Assembly: GCA_963665455.1 (NCBI GenBank)
Contig: OY762279.1
Location: 3,348,001 to 3,412,000 of the forward strand
Reading direction: 5' to 3'
DNA length: 64,000 nucleotides
Source of the DNA: VXNE01 sp963665455
Lineage (GTDB): Bacteria > Pseudomonadota > Gammaproteobacteria > Pseudomonadales > Azotimanducaceae
The position numbers and the translations under genes are program-made. Below are positions 23,991 through 33,705 of the stretch, in pieces (within the stretch, counting starts at the first letter, position 1; each line of letters opens with the position of its first letter). The notes beneath the pieces were generated by a model that worked only from the letters and a program-made list of their open reading frames with translations, was not told the DNA's origin and made no database searches.

Positions 23991-25223
23991 ATGGACATCA
24001 AGGCCCCGACATTCCCCGAATCCGTGCCGGACGGCACCATCGCCGTGTGGCACAAGCAAGTGGGCGACCCCGTGCGCCGCGACGAGGTGTTGGCGGACGT
24101 CGAGACCGAGAAGGTCGTGCTCGAGATCGTCGCGCCGGCCGATGGCGCGCTCGTGGAGATCGTCAAGGCCGAGGGAGATGTCGTCGAGAGCGGCGAGTTG
24201 ATTGCGCGTTTCGAGGCCGGCGCGGTGGCTGCGACGGAATCTCGGCCCGCGGAAGCCGAAGCCATGCCCGGTGCGGCGGAAGATGCGCGGGCCGAGGAGG
24301 CTCAGGCGGAAGCCGCGCGGCCGGTCCGTGCGTCGCCGGCCGCCCGCAAGCTCGCGGAGGAAAACGGGATAGACGTGTCCACCATCGACGGCTCCGGCCG
24401 CGATGGGAGGGTGACGCGGGAGGATGTCGCCCGTGCGCTCGCCGATGGCGCGCCGGCCCGTGCGGCCGCCGCCGCGCCGACCCCCGCCGACATGGACGAG
24501 CCGCTGCCGGACACGGGCGAGCGGGTCGAGCGCCGCGTGCCGATGACGCGCTTGCGCGCCTCCATCGCCAAGCGCTTGGTCGATGCCCAGCACAACGCCG
24601 CCATGCTCACCACCTTCAACGAGGTGAACATGCGGCCGGTGATGACCATGCGCACGCGCTACCGGGAGGAGTTCGAGCGGGCGCACAACGGCGTGCGCCT
24701 CGGCTTCATGAGCTTCTTCGTGCGCGCCTGCGTCGAGGCCCTGAAGCGGTTCCCGGCGGTGAACGCCTCGATCGACGGCAACGACATCCTCTATCACGGC
24801 TACTACGACATCGGCGTGGCCGTCAGCACGGAACGGGGCTTGGTGGTTCCCGTGCTGCGCGACGCCGATGCCCTGAGCCTCGCGCAGATCGAGGATCAGA
24901 TCGCCGGGTTCGGCGAGCGCGCGCGGGACAACAAGCTGACGATCGAGGAGATTTCCGGGGGCACCTTCACCATCTCGAACGGGGGTGTGTTCGGCTCGCT
25001 GCTCTCGACGCCGATTCTGAATCCGCCGCAGACCGCGATTCTGGGCATGCACAAGATCGAGGACCGCCCCATGGCCGTGAACGGCGAGGTGGTCATCCTG
25101 CCGATGATGTACCTCGCGCTCTCCTACGACCATCGCCTGATCGATGGCCAGGAGGCCGTGCGGTTTCTCGTGACGGTGAAGGCGCTGATCGAGGATCCCG
25201 CCCGGATACTACTGGAACTCTGA
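23991..25223 (+). CDS. sucB: Dihydrolipoyllysine succinyltransferase, E2 of 2-oxoglutarate dehydrogenase
   Basis: A 410-residue E2 with the canonical order. One lipoyl domain (residues 1-76) has Lys41 in DVETEKVVLEI. An Ala/Glu-rich linker leads to a peripheral subunit-binding domain (ASPAARKLAEENGIDV, GSGRDGRVTREDV), a second linker, and the catalytic domain. The catalytic domain includes NAAMLTTFNEVNM and the active-site YDHRLIDGQEAV near the C-terminus. The single lipoyl domain and the TTFNEVNM motif favour the oxoglutarate over the pyruvate complex, as does the position 8 bases after sucA. Confidence 0.98.
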   Translation: MDIKAPTFPESVPDGTIAVWHKQVGDPVRRDEVLADVETEKVVLEIVAPADGALVEIVKAEGDVVESGELIARFEAGAVAATESRPAEAEAMPGAAEDARAEEAQAEAARPVRASPAARKLAEENGIDVSTIDGSGRDGRVTREDVARALADGAPARAAAAAPTPADMDEPLPDTGERVERRVPMTRLRASIAKRLVDAQHNAAMLTTFNEVNMRPVMTMRTRYREEFERAHNGVRLGFMSFFVRACVEALKRFPAVNASIDGNDILYHGYYDIGVAVSTERGLVVPVLRDADALSLAQIEDQIAGFGERARDNKLTIEEISGGTFTISNGGVFGSLLSTPILNPPQTAILGMHKIEDRPMAVNGEVVILPMMYLALSYDHRLIDGQEAVRFLVTVKALIEDPARILLEL

Positions 25224-25233
25224 GGACGCCCAT

Positions 25234-26688
25234 ATGAGCGAAGACGCTGGCGGCGCCGCCCGCTGGGAAGTCGTGGTCGTCGGGGCGGGTCCCGCTGGGT
25301 ACGCGGCGGCCATCCGCGCCGCGCAGCTCGGCATGCGCACGGCCTGCATCGACAAGTCCCTCGACCGGGACGGCAACCCGACGTTGGGGGGCACGTGCTT
25401 GAACTGGGGCTGCATTCCGTCGAAGGCACTGCTGGACGTCTCGCACAAGTACGCGGAGGCCGGGGGGCACTTCGGCGAGTTGGGCATCGCGGTGGGCGAG
25501 TTGTCCATCGACGTGCTCGGCATGATGGCGCGCAAGGACGCGGTGGTGGCGCGGCTGACCGGGGGCGTGGGGGCGCTGTTCGAGGGCAACGGCGTCACGG
25601 GATTGCCGGGGCGGGGGCGGCTGCTGGGCAACCACCGCATCGAGTACACGCCCCACGACGGCGAAGCCACGGTGCTGGAGGCGGATCATGTCATTCTGGC
25701 ACCGGGGTCCGTGCCGATCGAGATTGATCCCGCTCCCTTGGTCCCGGGAGTGGTGGTGGACTCCACCGGGGCGCTTGAGTTCGACGCCGTGCCCGAGCGT
25801 CTCGGCGTGATCGGCGCCGGGGCCATCGGCTTGGAACTCGGTAGCGTGTGGTCCAGGTTGGGATCCGAAACCGTCGTTCTCGAGGCCCTCGAGGAGTTCC
25901 TGCCATTGGCGGACCAGCGCATTGCCCGCGATGCCCTGCGCGCGTTCTCGAAGCAGGGCCTCGACATTCGTCTCGGCTGCCGCGTGATGAGCGCCGTCCC
26001 GTCCGGCGACGGGGTGACGGTGACCTACCAGGACGACAGCGCGGAACACACGGTGGAATTCGACCGGTTGATCGTCGCGGTCGGGCGCCGTCCCTACACG
26101 GAGGGGCTACTCGCGCCGGATAGCGGCGTCAATCTGGACGAGCGCGGCTTCCTCTACGTCAACGACCTGTGCGCCACGGACGCACCGGAGGTCTACGCCG
26201 TCGGCGATGTCGTGCGTGGGCCCATGCTCGCGCACAAGGGGGCGGAGGAGGGCGTGATGGTGGCGGAGCGCATCGCCGGCCACAAGCCGCTCGTCAACTA
26301 CGACTGCGTCCCGAACGTGATCTACACCCACCCCGAGATCGCCTGGGTCGGACGCACGGAACAGTCGCTCAAGGCGGACGGCGAGCACTACCGCACGGGC
26401 TCGTTTTCCTTCGGGGCGAATGGCCGGGCGCTGGCGGCGGGCGACGCCGAGGGGATCGTCAAGATCGTGGCCGACGCGGACACGGACCGGGTACTCGGCG
26501 TGCACGTGTTCGGCCCCCAGGCCTCGGAACTCATCGCCCAGGCCGTGATCGCGATGGAGTTCGACGCGAGCGCCGAGGATCTCGGGCTCACGATGTTCGC
26601 CCACCCGACGCTGGCCGAGGCGGTCCACGAGGCGGCGCTCGGCGTGGGAGGGCGCGCGATCCACATGGTGAACCGGAAGCGCGGCTGA
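25234..26688 (+). CDS. lpdA: Dihydrolipoamide dehydrogenase (E3)
   Basis: A 484-residue flavoenzyme that reoxidises the E2 lipoyl groups and makes NADH. Visible are the FAD motif VVVGAGPAGYAAAIRA, the redox disulfide Cys55/Cys60 in GGTCLNWGCIPSKALL, the NAD motif VIGAGAIGLELGSVW, the second FAD motif VYAVGDVVRGPMLAHKGAEEG and the C-terminal catalytic HPTLAEAVHEAAL. It lies 10 bases after sucB and before sucCD, so it is the E3 dedicated to this complex and possibly shared with others. Confidence 0.98.
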   Translation: MSEDAGGAARWEVVVVGAGPAGYAAAIRAAQLGMRTACIDKSLDRDGNPTLGGTCLNWGCIPSKALLDVSHKYAEAGGHFGELGIAVGELSIDVLGMMARKDAVVARLTGGVGALFEGNGVTGLPGRGRLLGNHRIEYTPHDGEATVLEADHVILAPGSVPIEIDPAPLVPGVVVDSTGALEFDAVPERLGVIGAGAIGLELGSVWSRLGSETVVLEALEEFLPLADQRIARDALRAFSKQGLDIRLGCRVMSAVPSGDGVTVTYQDDSAEHTVEFDRLIVAVGRRPYTEGLLAPDSGVNLDERGFLYVNDLCATDAPEVYAVGDVVRGPMLAHKGAEEGVMVAERIAGHKPLVNYDCVPNVIYTHPEIAWVGRTEQSLKADGEHYRTGSFSFGANGRALAAGDAEGIVKIVADADTDRVLGVHVFGPQASELIAQAVIAMEFDASAEDLGLTMFAHPTLAEAVHEAALGVGGRAIHMVNRKRG

Positions 26689-26768
26689 TGCCGTGGCGTA
26701 TCCGTGGCGAAGGTGATGCGGTGGATTGTCGGAGACGCCCGCCCAGCGGGGGGCATTGAGGAGAACGG

Positions 26769-27938
26769 ATGAATCTTCACGAGTATCAGGCCAAGCAGCT
26801 CTTCGCGCGCTACGGCTTGCCGGTTTCCGAGGGCGTCGCTGCGGCCAGCCCCGAGGACGCGGTGGCCGCGGCACGCCAGCTCGGCGGCGATCGTTGGGTG
26901 TGCAAGGTCCAGGTCCATGCGGGAGGCCGGGGCAAGGCCGGCGGCGTGCGCTTGGTGGACTCGGAGGAGGACGTGCGGGCGTTCGCGGAAACGTTCCTGG
27001 GACGCAACCTCGTGACGGCGCAGACCGACGCTGGGGGACAGCCCGTGCATCAGGTCTATGTGGAGAGTTGCACGGACATCGCGACGGAGCTGTATCTCGG
27101 CGTCGTCGTCGACCGGGCCTCGCGGCGCGTGGTCGTGATGGCCTCCGCCGAGGGGGGCGTCGAGATCGAACAGGTGGCGCGGGAGACCCCGGAGAAGATC
27201 CTGCGCGCGGCGATCGATCCCTACGTCGGGGCGCAGCCGCACCAAGGCCGCGAGATGGCCTTCCAGCTTGGGCTGTCCGGCGGCCAGGTGCGGGAGTTCG
27301 CGGACGTCCTCATGAAGCTCGTGAAGCTCTTTCACGAACTCGACTGCTCGTTGGTCGAGATCAACCCCCTGGTGGTGACCGAGGCGGGCCACGTCCACTG
27401 CCTCGATGCCAAGATGAACATCGACAACAACGCGCTCTATCGGCAGCGGGACCTCGCGGACATGCGCGATGCCACCCAGGAGGATCCCAGGGAGGCCCGC
27501 GCGGACGAGTTCGGGCTCAATTACGTGGCCCTCGACGGCAACATCGGGTGCATGGTGAACGGCGCGGGCCTCGCGATGGGCACGATGGACCTTGCCAAGC
27601 TCTACGGAGGCACGCCCGCCAACTTCCTGGACGTGGGGGGCGGCGCGACCAAGGAGGCGGTGAGCGAGGCGTTTCGCATCATCCTCTCCGACGAGAACGT
27701 GAAGGCGGTGCTCATCAACATCTTCGGCGGGATCGTCTCGTGCGCGACCATCGCCGACGGCATCATCGGCGCGGTCACCGAGGTGGGCGTCGAGGTTCCG
27801 GTGGTCGTGCGCTTCGAGGGCAACAACGCCCAGGTGGGCGCCGAGAAGCTCGCGGCGAGTGGACTGGACCTCGTGACTGCGGACTCGCTCGCCGACGCGG
27901 CCCGGAAGGCCATCCAGGCGGCGGGAGGCGCGTCATGA
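26769..27938 (+). CDS. sucC: Succinyl-CoA synthetase beta subunit
   Basis: A 389-residue subunit (E. coli 388) that begins MNLHEYQAKQLFARYGLPV, the family start. It has the ATP-grasp nucleotide-binding parts (KVQVHAGGRGKAGGV) and the C-terminal CoA-ligase-like part with INIFGGIVSCATIADG and RFEGNNAQVG. It starts after GAGGAG, 80 bases past lpdA. Its TGA overlaps the sucD ATG by 4 bases. Confidence 0.98.
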   Translation: MNLHEYQAKQLFARYGLPVSEGVAAASPEDAVAAARQLGGDRWVCKVQVHAGGRGKAGGVRLVDSEEDVRAFAETFLGRNLVTAQTDAGGQPVHQVYVESCTDIATELYLGVVVDRASRRVVVMASAEGGVEIEQVARETPEKILRAAIDPYVGAQPHQGREMAFQLGLSGGQVREFADVLMKLVKLFHELDCSLVEINPLVVTEAGHVHCLDAKMNIDNNALYRQRDLADMRDATQEDPREARADEFGLNYVALDGNIGCMVNGAGLAMGTMDLAKLYGGTPANFLDVGGGATKEAVSEAFRIILSDENVKAVLINIFGGIVSCATIADGIIGAVTEVGVEVPVVVRFEGNNAQVGAEKLAASGLDLVTADSLADAARKAIQAAGGAS

Positions 27939-28807
27939 GCGTGTTGGTCGACAAGGACACGCGCGTCGTGTGCCAGGGATTCACCGGATCCCAGGGGACG
28001 CTGCACTCCGAACAAGCCATCGCCTACGGCACGCGGCTGGTCGGCGGCGTCACGCCGGGCAAGGGCGGCACGACGCACCTCGGCCTGCCCGTGTTCGACA
28101 CGGTGCGGCAGGCAGTGGCGAAAACTGGTGCCACGGCCTCCGTCATCTACGTCCCGGCCCCGTTCTGCAAGGACTCGATCCTCGAAGCGCTCGACGCCGG
28201 CATCGAGCTGATCGTCTGCATCACCGAGGGCATTCCGACCCTGGACATGCTCGCGGTCAAGGCGCGCCTCGATCTGAGTGAGGCGCGCCTCATCGGCCCC
28301 AACTGCCCCGGCGTGATCACCCCGGGGGCCTGCAAGATCGGCATCATGCCGGCCGACATCCACCTTCCCGGCCGCGTAGGGGTCGTCTCCCGCTCCGGCA
28401 CGCTCACCTACGAGGCCGTGCAGCAGACCACGGACAAGGGCTTCGGCCAGTCGACCTGCGTCGGCATCGGCGGCGACCCGATCCCCGGCAGCCAATTCGT
28501 CGACATCCTCGATCTGTTCGAAGGGGATCCGGACACCGAGGCCATCGTCATGGTGGGCGAGATCGGCGGCACGGCTGAGGAGGATGCCGCCGCGTTCATC
28601 GCCGAGCACGTCTCGAAGCCGGTCGTCGCCTACATCGCGGGGGTGACGGCGCCCCCCGGCAAGCGCATGGGCCACGCCGGGGCGATCATCGCGGGTGGCC
28701 GCGGCACTGCGGATGAGAAGTTCGCCGCGCTCGAGGCGGCCGGGGTGCGCACCGTGCGGAGCTTGGCGGAGATCGGGGATGCGTTGGCGGAGGTGACGGG
28801 GTGGTAG
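27935..28807 (+). CDS. sucD: Succinyl-CoA synthetase alpha subunit
   Basis: A 290-residue subunit (E. coli 289). It has the CoA-binding Rossmann part (CQGFTGSQGTLHSEQAI, GGVTPGKGG), the IVCITEGIP loop, LIGPNCPGVITPG and the phosphohistidine His247 in MGHAGAIIAGGRG. The start ATG sits inside the sucC stop (ATGA). It ends the TCA operon. The following 86 bases contain no gene and no convincing terminator. Confidence 0.98.
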   Translation: MSVLVDKDTRVVCQGFTGSQGTLHSEQAIAYGTRLVGGVTPGKGGTTHLGLPVFDTVRQAVAKTGATASVIYVPAPFCKDSILEALDAGIELIVCITEGIPTLDMLAVKARLDLSEARLIGPNCPGVITPGACKIGIMPADIHLPGRVGVVSRSGTLTYEAVQQTTDKGFGQSTCVGIGGDPIPGSQFVDILDLFEGDPDTEAIVMVGEIGGTAEEDAAAFIAEHVSKPVVAYIAGVTAPPGKRMGHAGAIIAGGRGTADEKFAALEAAGVRTVRSLAEIGDALAEVTGW

Positions 28808-28893
28808 GCGATTCGATTCGCGCGCAGCTTCTGGCGCTGCCGGGGTGACCGGCTGCACGGTTGACGAAACCACGGAACGCGCGGGCCCACGCC

Positions 28894-29688
28894 ATGAAGG
28901 TACTTAGCTGGAACGTCAATGGAGCTGGTCGGAGCAACTCCCGCCTTTGGGACGCCTTCTGCCGCGAAGATCCTGACATTGCGCTACTACAGGAGTTGGG
29001 CGGGCTCCCTTCTTGCGTAGAGAATCGCTATTGCTGCCATTTGGTCAGGCCACGGTACTTCCATGGTGGTTTTGCCCGGTTCCACACGGCTATCCTGTCG
29101 AAATGGCCGCTAGAAACATCGTCGTTCCTGTCCTCCAGGCTGGACTGGGTGAACGCGATACAGGGCAAACAAAGGGGATGGCTTGTAGAGGGTCAGATCG
29201 CCGGGGACACGGGGGACCAGTTCCACGTGGTTTCCGTGCACTCGCCTGCGTGGCCCATTCCACGGGAGTCGTTGAAAGGCGTGGACGCGACGGAAATCAA
29301 GCTGGAGAACAACCCGGACGTGTGGTTCACGGAGATCCTCTGGTCCCTTCTGTCTGAAGCGCACGCCGGCGACCGGAGCAATTGGATCGTCGCCGGCGAT
29401 TTCAACAGCTCAATACTGTTCGACAAGCCGAGAGACCGAGGCAACTGCGAGATCGTGAAGCGGATGAATCACCTTGGCCTCGTCGATGGCCTCGGTCATC
29501 ACCAACAGGCACGGGTGCCGACGTTCCGGCACTCTAGTGGGTCGGTCAACCACCAGCTGGACTACTGTTACCTGAGTAAGCCGATGCTCAAGCGTCTCGT
29601 CCGGGCGACGGTCCTGACGGAGCGCGAGGTGTTCGGACCGGAACCTCGTCTGAGCGACCACCTGCCCGTGCTCTGCGAGTTCGACTAA
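28894..29688 (+). CDS. Endonuclease/exonuclease/phosphatase (EEP) family protein
   Basis: A 264-residue protein from ATG 28894 (MKVLSWNVNG); a TTG 33 bases earlier is possible but adds nothing family-like. Metal and catalytic residues of the EEP fold are present: Asn7 and Asn9 in SWNVNG, Glu34 in LLQELG, Asp169 and Asn171 in AGDFNSS, and Asp255-His256 in LSDHLPV. It could act on DNA, RNA or a phosphoester; no targeting domain is present and no signal peptide is seen. Its base composition is lower in GC than its neighbours (about 55% in 29521-29580). It stands alone between the conserved suc block and htpG, which suggests horizontal acquisition. Confidence 0.75.
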   Translation: MKVLSWNVNGAGRSNSRLWDAFCREDPDIALLQELGGLPSCVENRYCCHLVRPRYFHGGFARFHTAILSKWPLETSSFLSSRLDWVNAIQGKQRGWLVEGQIAGDTGDQFHVVSVHSPAWPIPRESLKGVDATEIKLENNPDVWFTEILWSLLSEAHAGDRSNWIVAGDFNSSILFDKPRDRGNCEIVKRMNHLGLVDGLGHHQQARVPTFRHSSGSVNHQLDYCYLSKPMLKRLVRATVLTEREVFGPEPRLSDHLPVLCEFD

Positions 29689-29832
29689 CGTCCGAAGAGC
29701 CTGGGCCGCATTGGCCGCTGCACGACCGGCGGTTCATCTCCTGGCTCGGCATGCCTTGAAATCCCGCTCTTCGGAACCATAACGGACCGCGCAAGGGTTC
29801 CGCGGAGCCCGCCAGCCGGTTGCGGAGAACGC

Positions 29833-31692
29833 ATGACCACCGAAACCCGTGGCTTCCAAACGGAGGCCAAGCAACTCCTGCACCTGATGGTGCACTCCCT
29901 CTATTCCAACCGGGAGATTTTCCTCCGGGAACTCATCTCGAACGCCTCGGACGCGATCGACAAGCTGCGCTTCGCCGCCCTTTCCGACGGAGACCTGTTG
30001 GCGGACGACCCCGAGCTGCGCATCCGCATCGATTTCGACGCCGATGAGAGGACCCTCACGCTGTCCGACAACGGCATCGGCATGACCCGGGACGAGGTGA
30101 TCGAGAACTTGGGCACCATCGCCCGGTCTGGGACGGCGGAGTTCTTCGGGTCGCTGACCGGGGACCAGCAGAAGGACGCGCAGCTCATCGGGCAGTTTGG
30201 GGTCGGCTTCTACAGCGTCTTCATGGTTGCCGACGAGGTCAGCGTGCTGACGCGCAAGGCCGGCACGGAGGAGGGCACGCGGTGGAGCTCTCGGGGGGAG
30301 GACGAGTTCACGGTGGAGGACGCCGAGGCCGAGCGCGGCACCCGCGTCGAACTGCGGCTGAAGGGCGATGCCCACGAGTTCACCGAGTCGTTCCGGCTGC
30401 GCGGCATCGTGCGCAAGTATTCGGATCACATCGCCGTGCCGGTCGTCATGGCGGGGGAGGCGGGCGGGGGCGAGGACGACGACGCAACGCCCGAGGACGA
30501 GGCCGTCAACGCAGCGACCGCCCTCTGGACGCGCTCGCGCAGCGAGGTCGGCGAGGACGAGTACAAGGAGTTCTACAAGCACGTCTCCCACGACTTCGAG
30601 GATCCCCTGTGCTGGAGCCACAACCGCGTGGAGGGCAAGCTCGAATACACCAGCCTCGTGTTCGTGCCGCGCCGCGCCCCGTTCGACCTGTGGAACCGCG
30701 AGTCCCCGAGGGGCCTCAAGCTCTACGTGCAGCGCGTGTTCATCATGGACGATGCCGAGCAGTTCCTGCCGCTCTACCTGCGCTTCGTGCGCGGCATCGT
30801 CGACTGCAACGACCTGCCGTTGAACGTCTCGCGGGAAATCCTTCAGGAGGATGCCTCCGTCCGGACGATCAAGAACGCGCTCTCGAAGCGGGTGCTCGAC
30901 CTGCTCGGGAAGCAGGGGGACGAGGACTACGCGGCCTTCTGGGACGAGTTCGGCCAGGTGCTGAAGGAGGGCGCGGCCGAGGACTTCACGAACCGGGAGG
31001 CGGTCCTGAAGCTATTGCGCTTCACATCGACGACCAACGAGGAGAGCGCGCAGCGCGTCTCCCTGGGGGACTACGTGGGGCGCATGCAGGACGAGCAGAA
31101 GAACATCTACTATCTCGTCGCCGACAGCCTGACGGCGGCGCGTCAGAGCCCCCACCTCGAGGTCTTTCGGCAACGGGGCATCGAAGTCCTGCTACTCACC
31201 GACCGCATCGACGAGTGGTTCATCTCCTTCGTCCAGGAGTTCGACGGCAAGTCCCTCACGGACGTCGCTCGGGGCGAACTCGACCTGCCGGGGGATGCCA
31301 AGGAGGACGAGAAGGCCGCGGACGACGGGGACGACGCGCTCTGCAAGCGCATCGCCGACGTGCTTGAGGGACGGGTCGAGAGCGTCCGCCGTTCCACCCG
31401 ATTGACGGATTCCCCGGCGTGCTTGGTCCTCGGCGAAGGGGACATGGGTGCGCAGATGCGCCGAATCATGGAGGCGACGGGGCAGGCGCTCCCGGAGACC
31501 AAGCCGCATTTTGAGATCAATCCTGGCCATCCCTTGGTCTCGAAGCTCGAAGGCGAACCCGACGAGGATCGCTTCGCCGACTTCGTGAAGGTGCTGTTCG
31601 ACCAGGCCAGCCTCGCCGAGGGACAGGCGCTCAACGACCCGGGAGACTACGTGCGCCGGGTGAATCGATTGCTGCTCGAACTGGCTGGCTGA
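29833..31692 (+). CDS. htpG: Chaperone protein HtpG (bacterial Hsp90)
   Basis: A 619-residue ATPase chaperone (E. coli 624). The N-terminal GHKL domain has FLRELISNASDAIDKLR (Mg/ATP Asn), LSDNGIGMTRDEV and GQFGVGFYSVFMVAD. The middle domain has the catalytic-loop arginine region LPLNVSREILQED. The C-terminal dimerisation domain is complete and ends RLLLELAG. The linker between N and middle domains is acidic (about residues 214-225, with GGGEDDDATPEDEA). The gene is monocistronic, with a GC hairpin following its stop. Confidence 0.98.
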   Translation: MTTETRGFQTEAKQLLHLMVHSLYSNREIFLRELISNASDAIDKLRFAALSDGDLLADDPELRIRIDFDADERTLTLSDNGIGMTRDEVIENLGTIARSGTAEFFGSLTGDQQKDAQLIGQFGVGFYSVFMVADEVSVLTRKAGTEEGTRWSSRGEDEFTVEDAEAERGTRVELRLKGDAHEFTESFRLRGIVRKYSDHIAVPVVMAGEAGGGEDDDATPEDEAVNAATALWTRSRSEVGEDEYKEFYKHVSHDFEDPLCWSHNRVEGKLEYTSLVFVPRRAPFDLWNRESPRGLKLYVQRVFIMDDAEQFLPLYLRFVRGIVDCNDLPLNVSREILQEDASVRTIKNALSKRVLDLLGKQGDEDYAAFWDEFGQVLKEGAAEDFTNREAVLKLLRFTSTTNEESAQRVSLGDYVGRMQDEQKNIYYLVADSLTAARQSPHLEVFRQRGIEVLLLTDRIDEWFISFVQEFDGKSLTDVARGELDLPGDAKEDEKAADDGDDALCKRIADVLEGRVESVRRSTRLTDSPACLVLGEGDMGAQMRRIMEATGQALPETKPHFEINPGHPLVSKLEGEPDEDRFADFVKVLFDQASLAEGQALNDPGDYVRRVNRLLLELAG

Positions 31693-31702
31693 AGGGCGCG
31701 GG

Positions 31703-31720
31703 CGGGCGGACAGCCGCCCG
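31703..31720 (+). terminator. Hairpin after htpG, likely terminator
   Basis: CGGGCGG (31703-31709) pairs perfectly with CCGCCCG (31714-31720) across an ACAG tetraloop, 11 bases past the htpG stop, and is followed by AGCTTTGCT. The 7-base GC stem is strong but the T-tract is short, so termination may be partial before gpsA. Confidence 0.45.
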
Positions 31721-31762
31721 AGCTTTGCTACCATTACCCCGCCCACGCTCCGGGAGGGCCGC

Positions 31763-32785
31763 GTGAAGGTAGCCATCGTCGGCGCCGGCAACTTCGGCAC
31801 CGCCATCGCCAACATCGTTGCGAAGAACGGCTTCCGGGCGTACCTCTGGATGCGCGACGCGGCGCAGCTTGCGGAGATGCGGGCCCATCGAGAGAACCGG
31901 CGATATCTGAAGGGACATGCGCTGGACGGGAATGTCGTGCCGAGCGGCGATCTCGCGGAGTCCGTGGGTGACGCCGACGTGATCTTCGTGACCGTGCCGA
32001 GCGCGTCGTTCCGCCAGGTGACCGGGGACGTGGCGGGGCATGCGCGCCCCGGCGCCTTCGCCGTGAGCGGCACGAAGGGCGTCGAGTCCGATGGCTTTCG
32101 GCTCATGAGCCAGATCCTGGACGAACTACTGCCCGAGTGCGCCACCGGCGTCATCAGCGGCCCCAATCTGGCCGAGGAGATCGCGGGGTCGCACTACACC
32201 GGGACGGTGGTGGCCAGCCGCTCTGAGGCGTTGCGCGGGGCGGTGCAGCGCGTGTTGGCGAGTCCCACGTTGCGCGTGTATTCGAGTTCGGACGTCTACG
32301 GCGTGGAACTCGGCGGGGCGCTCAAGAACGTCTACGCCATCATCTGCGGGATGGCCGCGGCCCTCGAGGTGGGGCAGAACACCGTGGCCATGCTCGTCAC
32401 GCGCAGCCTCGCGGAGATGAGCCGCTTCGCGGTGTCCCTCGGCGCCAATCCCTTCACCTTCCTCGGCCTGGCCGGGGTGGGTGACCTGATGGTGACGTGT
32501 ACGTCCCCGCTCAGCCGCAACTTCCAGCTAGGCTTGCGCGTCGGCAAGGGGAACACCCTCGAAGAGGCCATGGAGCAACTCGGGCGGCTCGCGGAGGGCG
32601 TCAACACCTTGCGCGTCGTACGGGAGAAGAGCGTTGCACTCGGCGTCTACATGCCCTTGGTCGAGGGCCTGCACCGGGTGCTCCACGAAGGCGACGACAT
32701 CGCCTGCGTGGTGACGGACTTGATGACGAGCGAGCAGATGGTGGACGTGGAGTTCGCGGCGCCCGATACGTGGAGTGCCGCGTAG
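31763..32785 (+). CDS. gpsA: Glycerol-3-phosphate dehydrogenase [NAD(P)+]
   Basis: A 340-residue enzyme that makes sn-glycerol 3-phosphate from DHAP for phospholipid synthesis. The N-terminal motif is VAIVGAGNFGTAIANI (Rossmann). Family marks are FVTVPSASFRQV, AVSGTKGVE, SGPNLAEEIA, the catalytic-lysine motif ELGGALKNVYAIICGM and LGLAGVGDLMVTCTSPLSRN. The start is GTG at 31763. Its TAG shares one base with the GTG start of the DUF4892 gene, so the pair is coupled. Confidence 0.96.
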   Translation: MKVAIVGAGNFGTAIANIVAKNGFRAYLWMRDAAQLAEMRAHRENRRYLKGHALDGNVVPSGDLAESVGDADVIFVTVPSASFRQVTGDVAGHARPGAFAVSGTKGVESDGFRLMSQILDELLPECATGVISGPNLAEEIAGSHYTGTVVASRSEALRGAVQRVLASPTLRVYSSSDVYGVELGGALKNVYAIICGMAAALEVGQNTVAMLVTRSLAEMSRFAVSLGANPFTFLGLAGVGDLMVTCTSPLSRNFQLGLRVGKGNTLEEAMEQLGRLAEGVNTLRVVREKSVALGVYMPLVEGLHRVLHEGDDIACVVTDLMTSEQMVDVEFAAPDTWSAA

Positions 32786-33705
32786 TGGGCAGGTGGCGTA
32801 CATGGGGCCTGGGCCTTGGGGCGCTGTTGGTGGCGGGCGCGCCCCTCCACGGCGCGGAGGATGTCCCGGGATCGAGCGATCCGGCGGGCATCGAGCGTTA
32901 TCCGCGGTCGTGGATCGTGGAGTATGAGGAGCGCCCGGCGAGCCCGTATCCATTCGTGACCGCGCCGGTGGACCGCATCAAGCGCGAGGTGCGAATGGAG
33001 GCGGTCCGGGTGCAGGGCCCCCTGCGCCGCATCACCTACCGCATGCCGGACCAGACCCGCCTGGACGACGTCATCGCGCATTATGAAGCGCGCGTCGGCG
33101 AGATCAGTCCCGGAATCGTGTTCTCCTGCAAGGGACCGGATTGCGGCCGCAGCACGATCTGGGCGAACCAAGTGTTCGAGGTGGCCGAGCTGGCCGCGCC
33201 GAACCGCAACCAGTTCTACCTGGCGGCCCCGGTGTCCGTGGACGGCGGGACGCAACTGGTCGCGGTCTACGCCGTGCAGCGCGGCAATCGGCGCGTCTAT
33301 GCGCATCTCGACGTGGTCGTGCCGGATGGCCCCGTCGCGTTCGGGGCCAATCGGAGCGTCGCCGAATCCCTGGCCCGCAACGGATTCGCCGTGGTGGACG
33401 GCGTCGTGCCGGACGAGGTCGGGGCGCTCAGCGAAGCCGGGTTGGAGCGCCTCGCCGAAGCGGCGGGCGCGCTTGGACCGTTCCAGGGCGAAACCGTCCA
33501 TGTCGTGTGTCACGTCTACGGTTCCGCGCCGGTCGAGGAACTGGCCACGGCCGCCGAGCGTTGTGCCGCGGAAGCGGCGGGCACGGTGGCGGAGCAGGGC
33601 GGCGTGACCACCGTGGCCCACGGCCTCGGCCCCATCGCCCCACGGAACGGGGGGGCCACCTCCCGGATAGAACTCGTGCTGCCCTATCGGCTGCGGAGTG
33701 ACTGA
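32785..33705 (+). CDS. Exported DUF4892-family protein
   Basis: A 306-residue protein. GTG 32785 was chosen because it overlaps the gpsA stop and gives a signal peptide (GLGLGALLVAGAPLHGAE). The N-terminal half carries the DUF4892 pattern: YPRSWIVEYEE, a FSCKGPDCGRSTIWANQVF motif with the family Cys pair, QFYLAAPV and LVAVYAVQRGNRRVYAHLDVV. The C-terminal half (ARNGFAVVDGV, VEELATAAERCAAEAAG, a basic end) resembles a diverged OmpA-like module but lacks a clear peptidoglycan-binding signature. It is probably periplasmic or outer-membrane associated. The function is unknown, and its stop overlaps the prmB start. Confidence 0.85.
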   Translation: MGRWRTWGLGLGALLVAGAPLHGAEDVPGSSDPAGIERYPRSWIVEYEERPASPYPFVTAPVDRIKREVRMEAVRVQGPLRRITYRMPDQTRLDDVIAHYEARVGEISPGIVFSCKGPDCGRSTIWANQVFEVAELAAPNRNQFYLAAPVSVDGGTQLVAVYAVQRGNRRVYAHLDVVVPDGPVAFGANRSVAESLARNGFAVVDGVVPDEVGALSEAGLERLAEAAGALGPFQGETVHVVCHVYGSAPVEELATAAERCAAEAAGTVAEQGGVTTVAHGLGPIAPRNGGATSRIELVLPYRLRSD

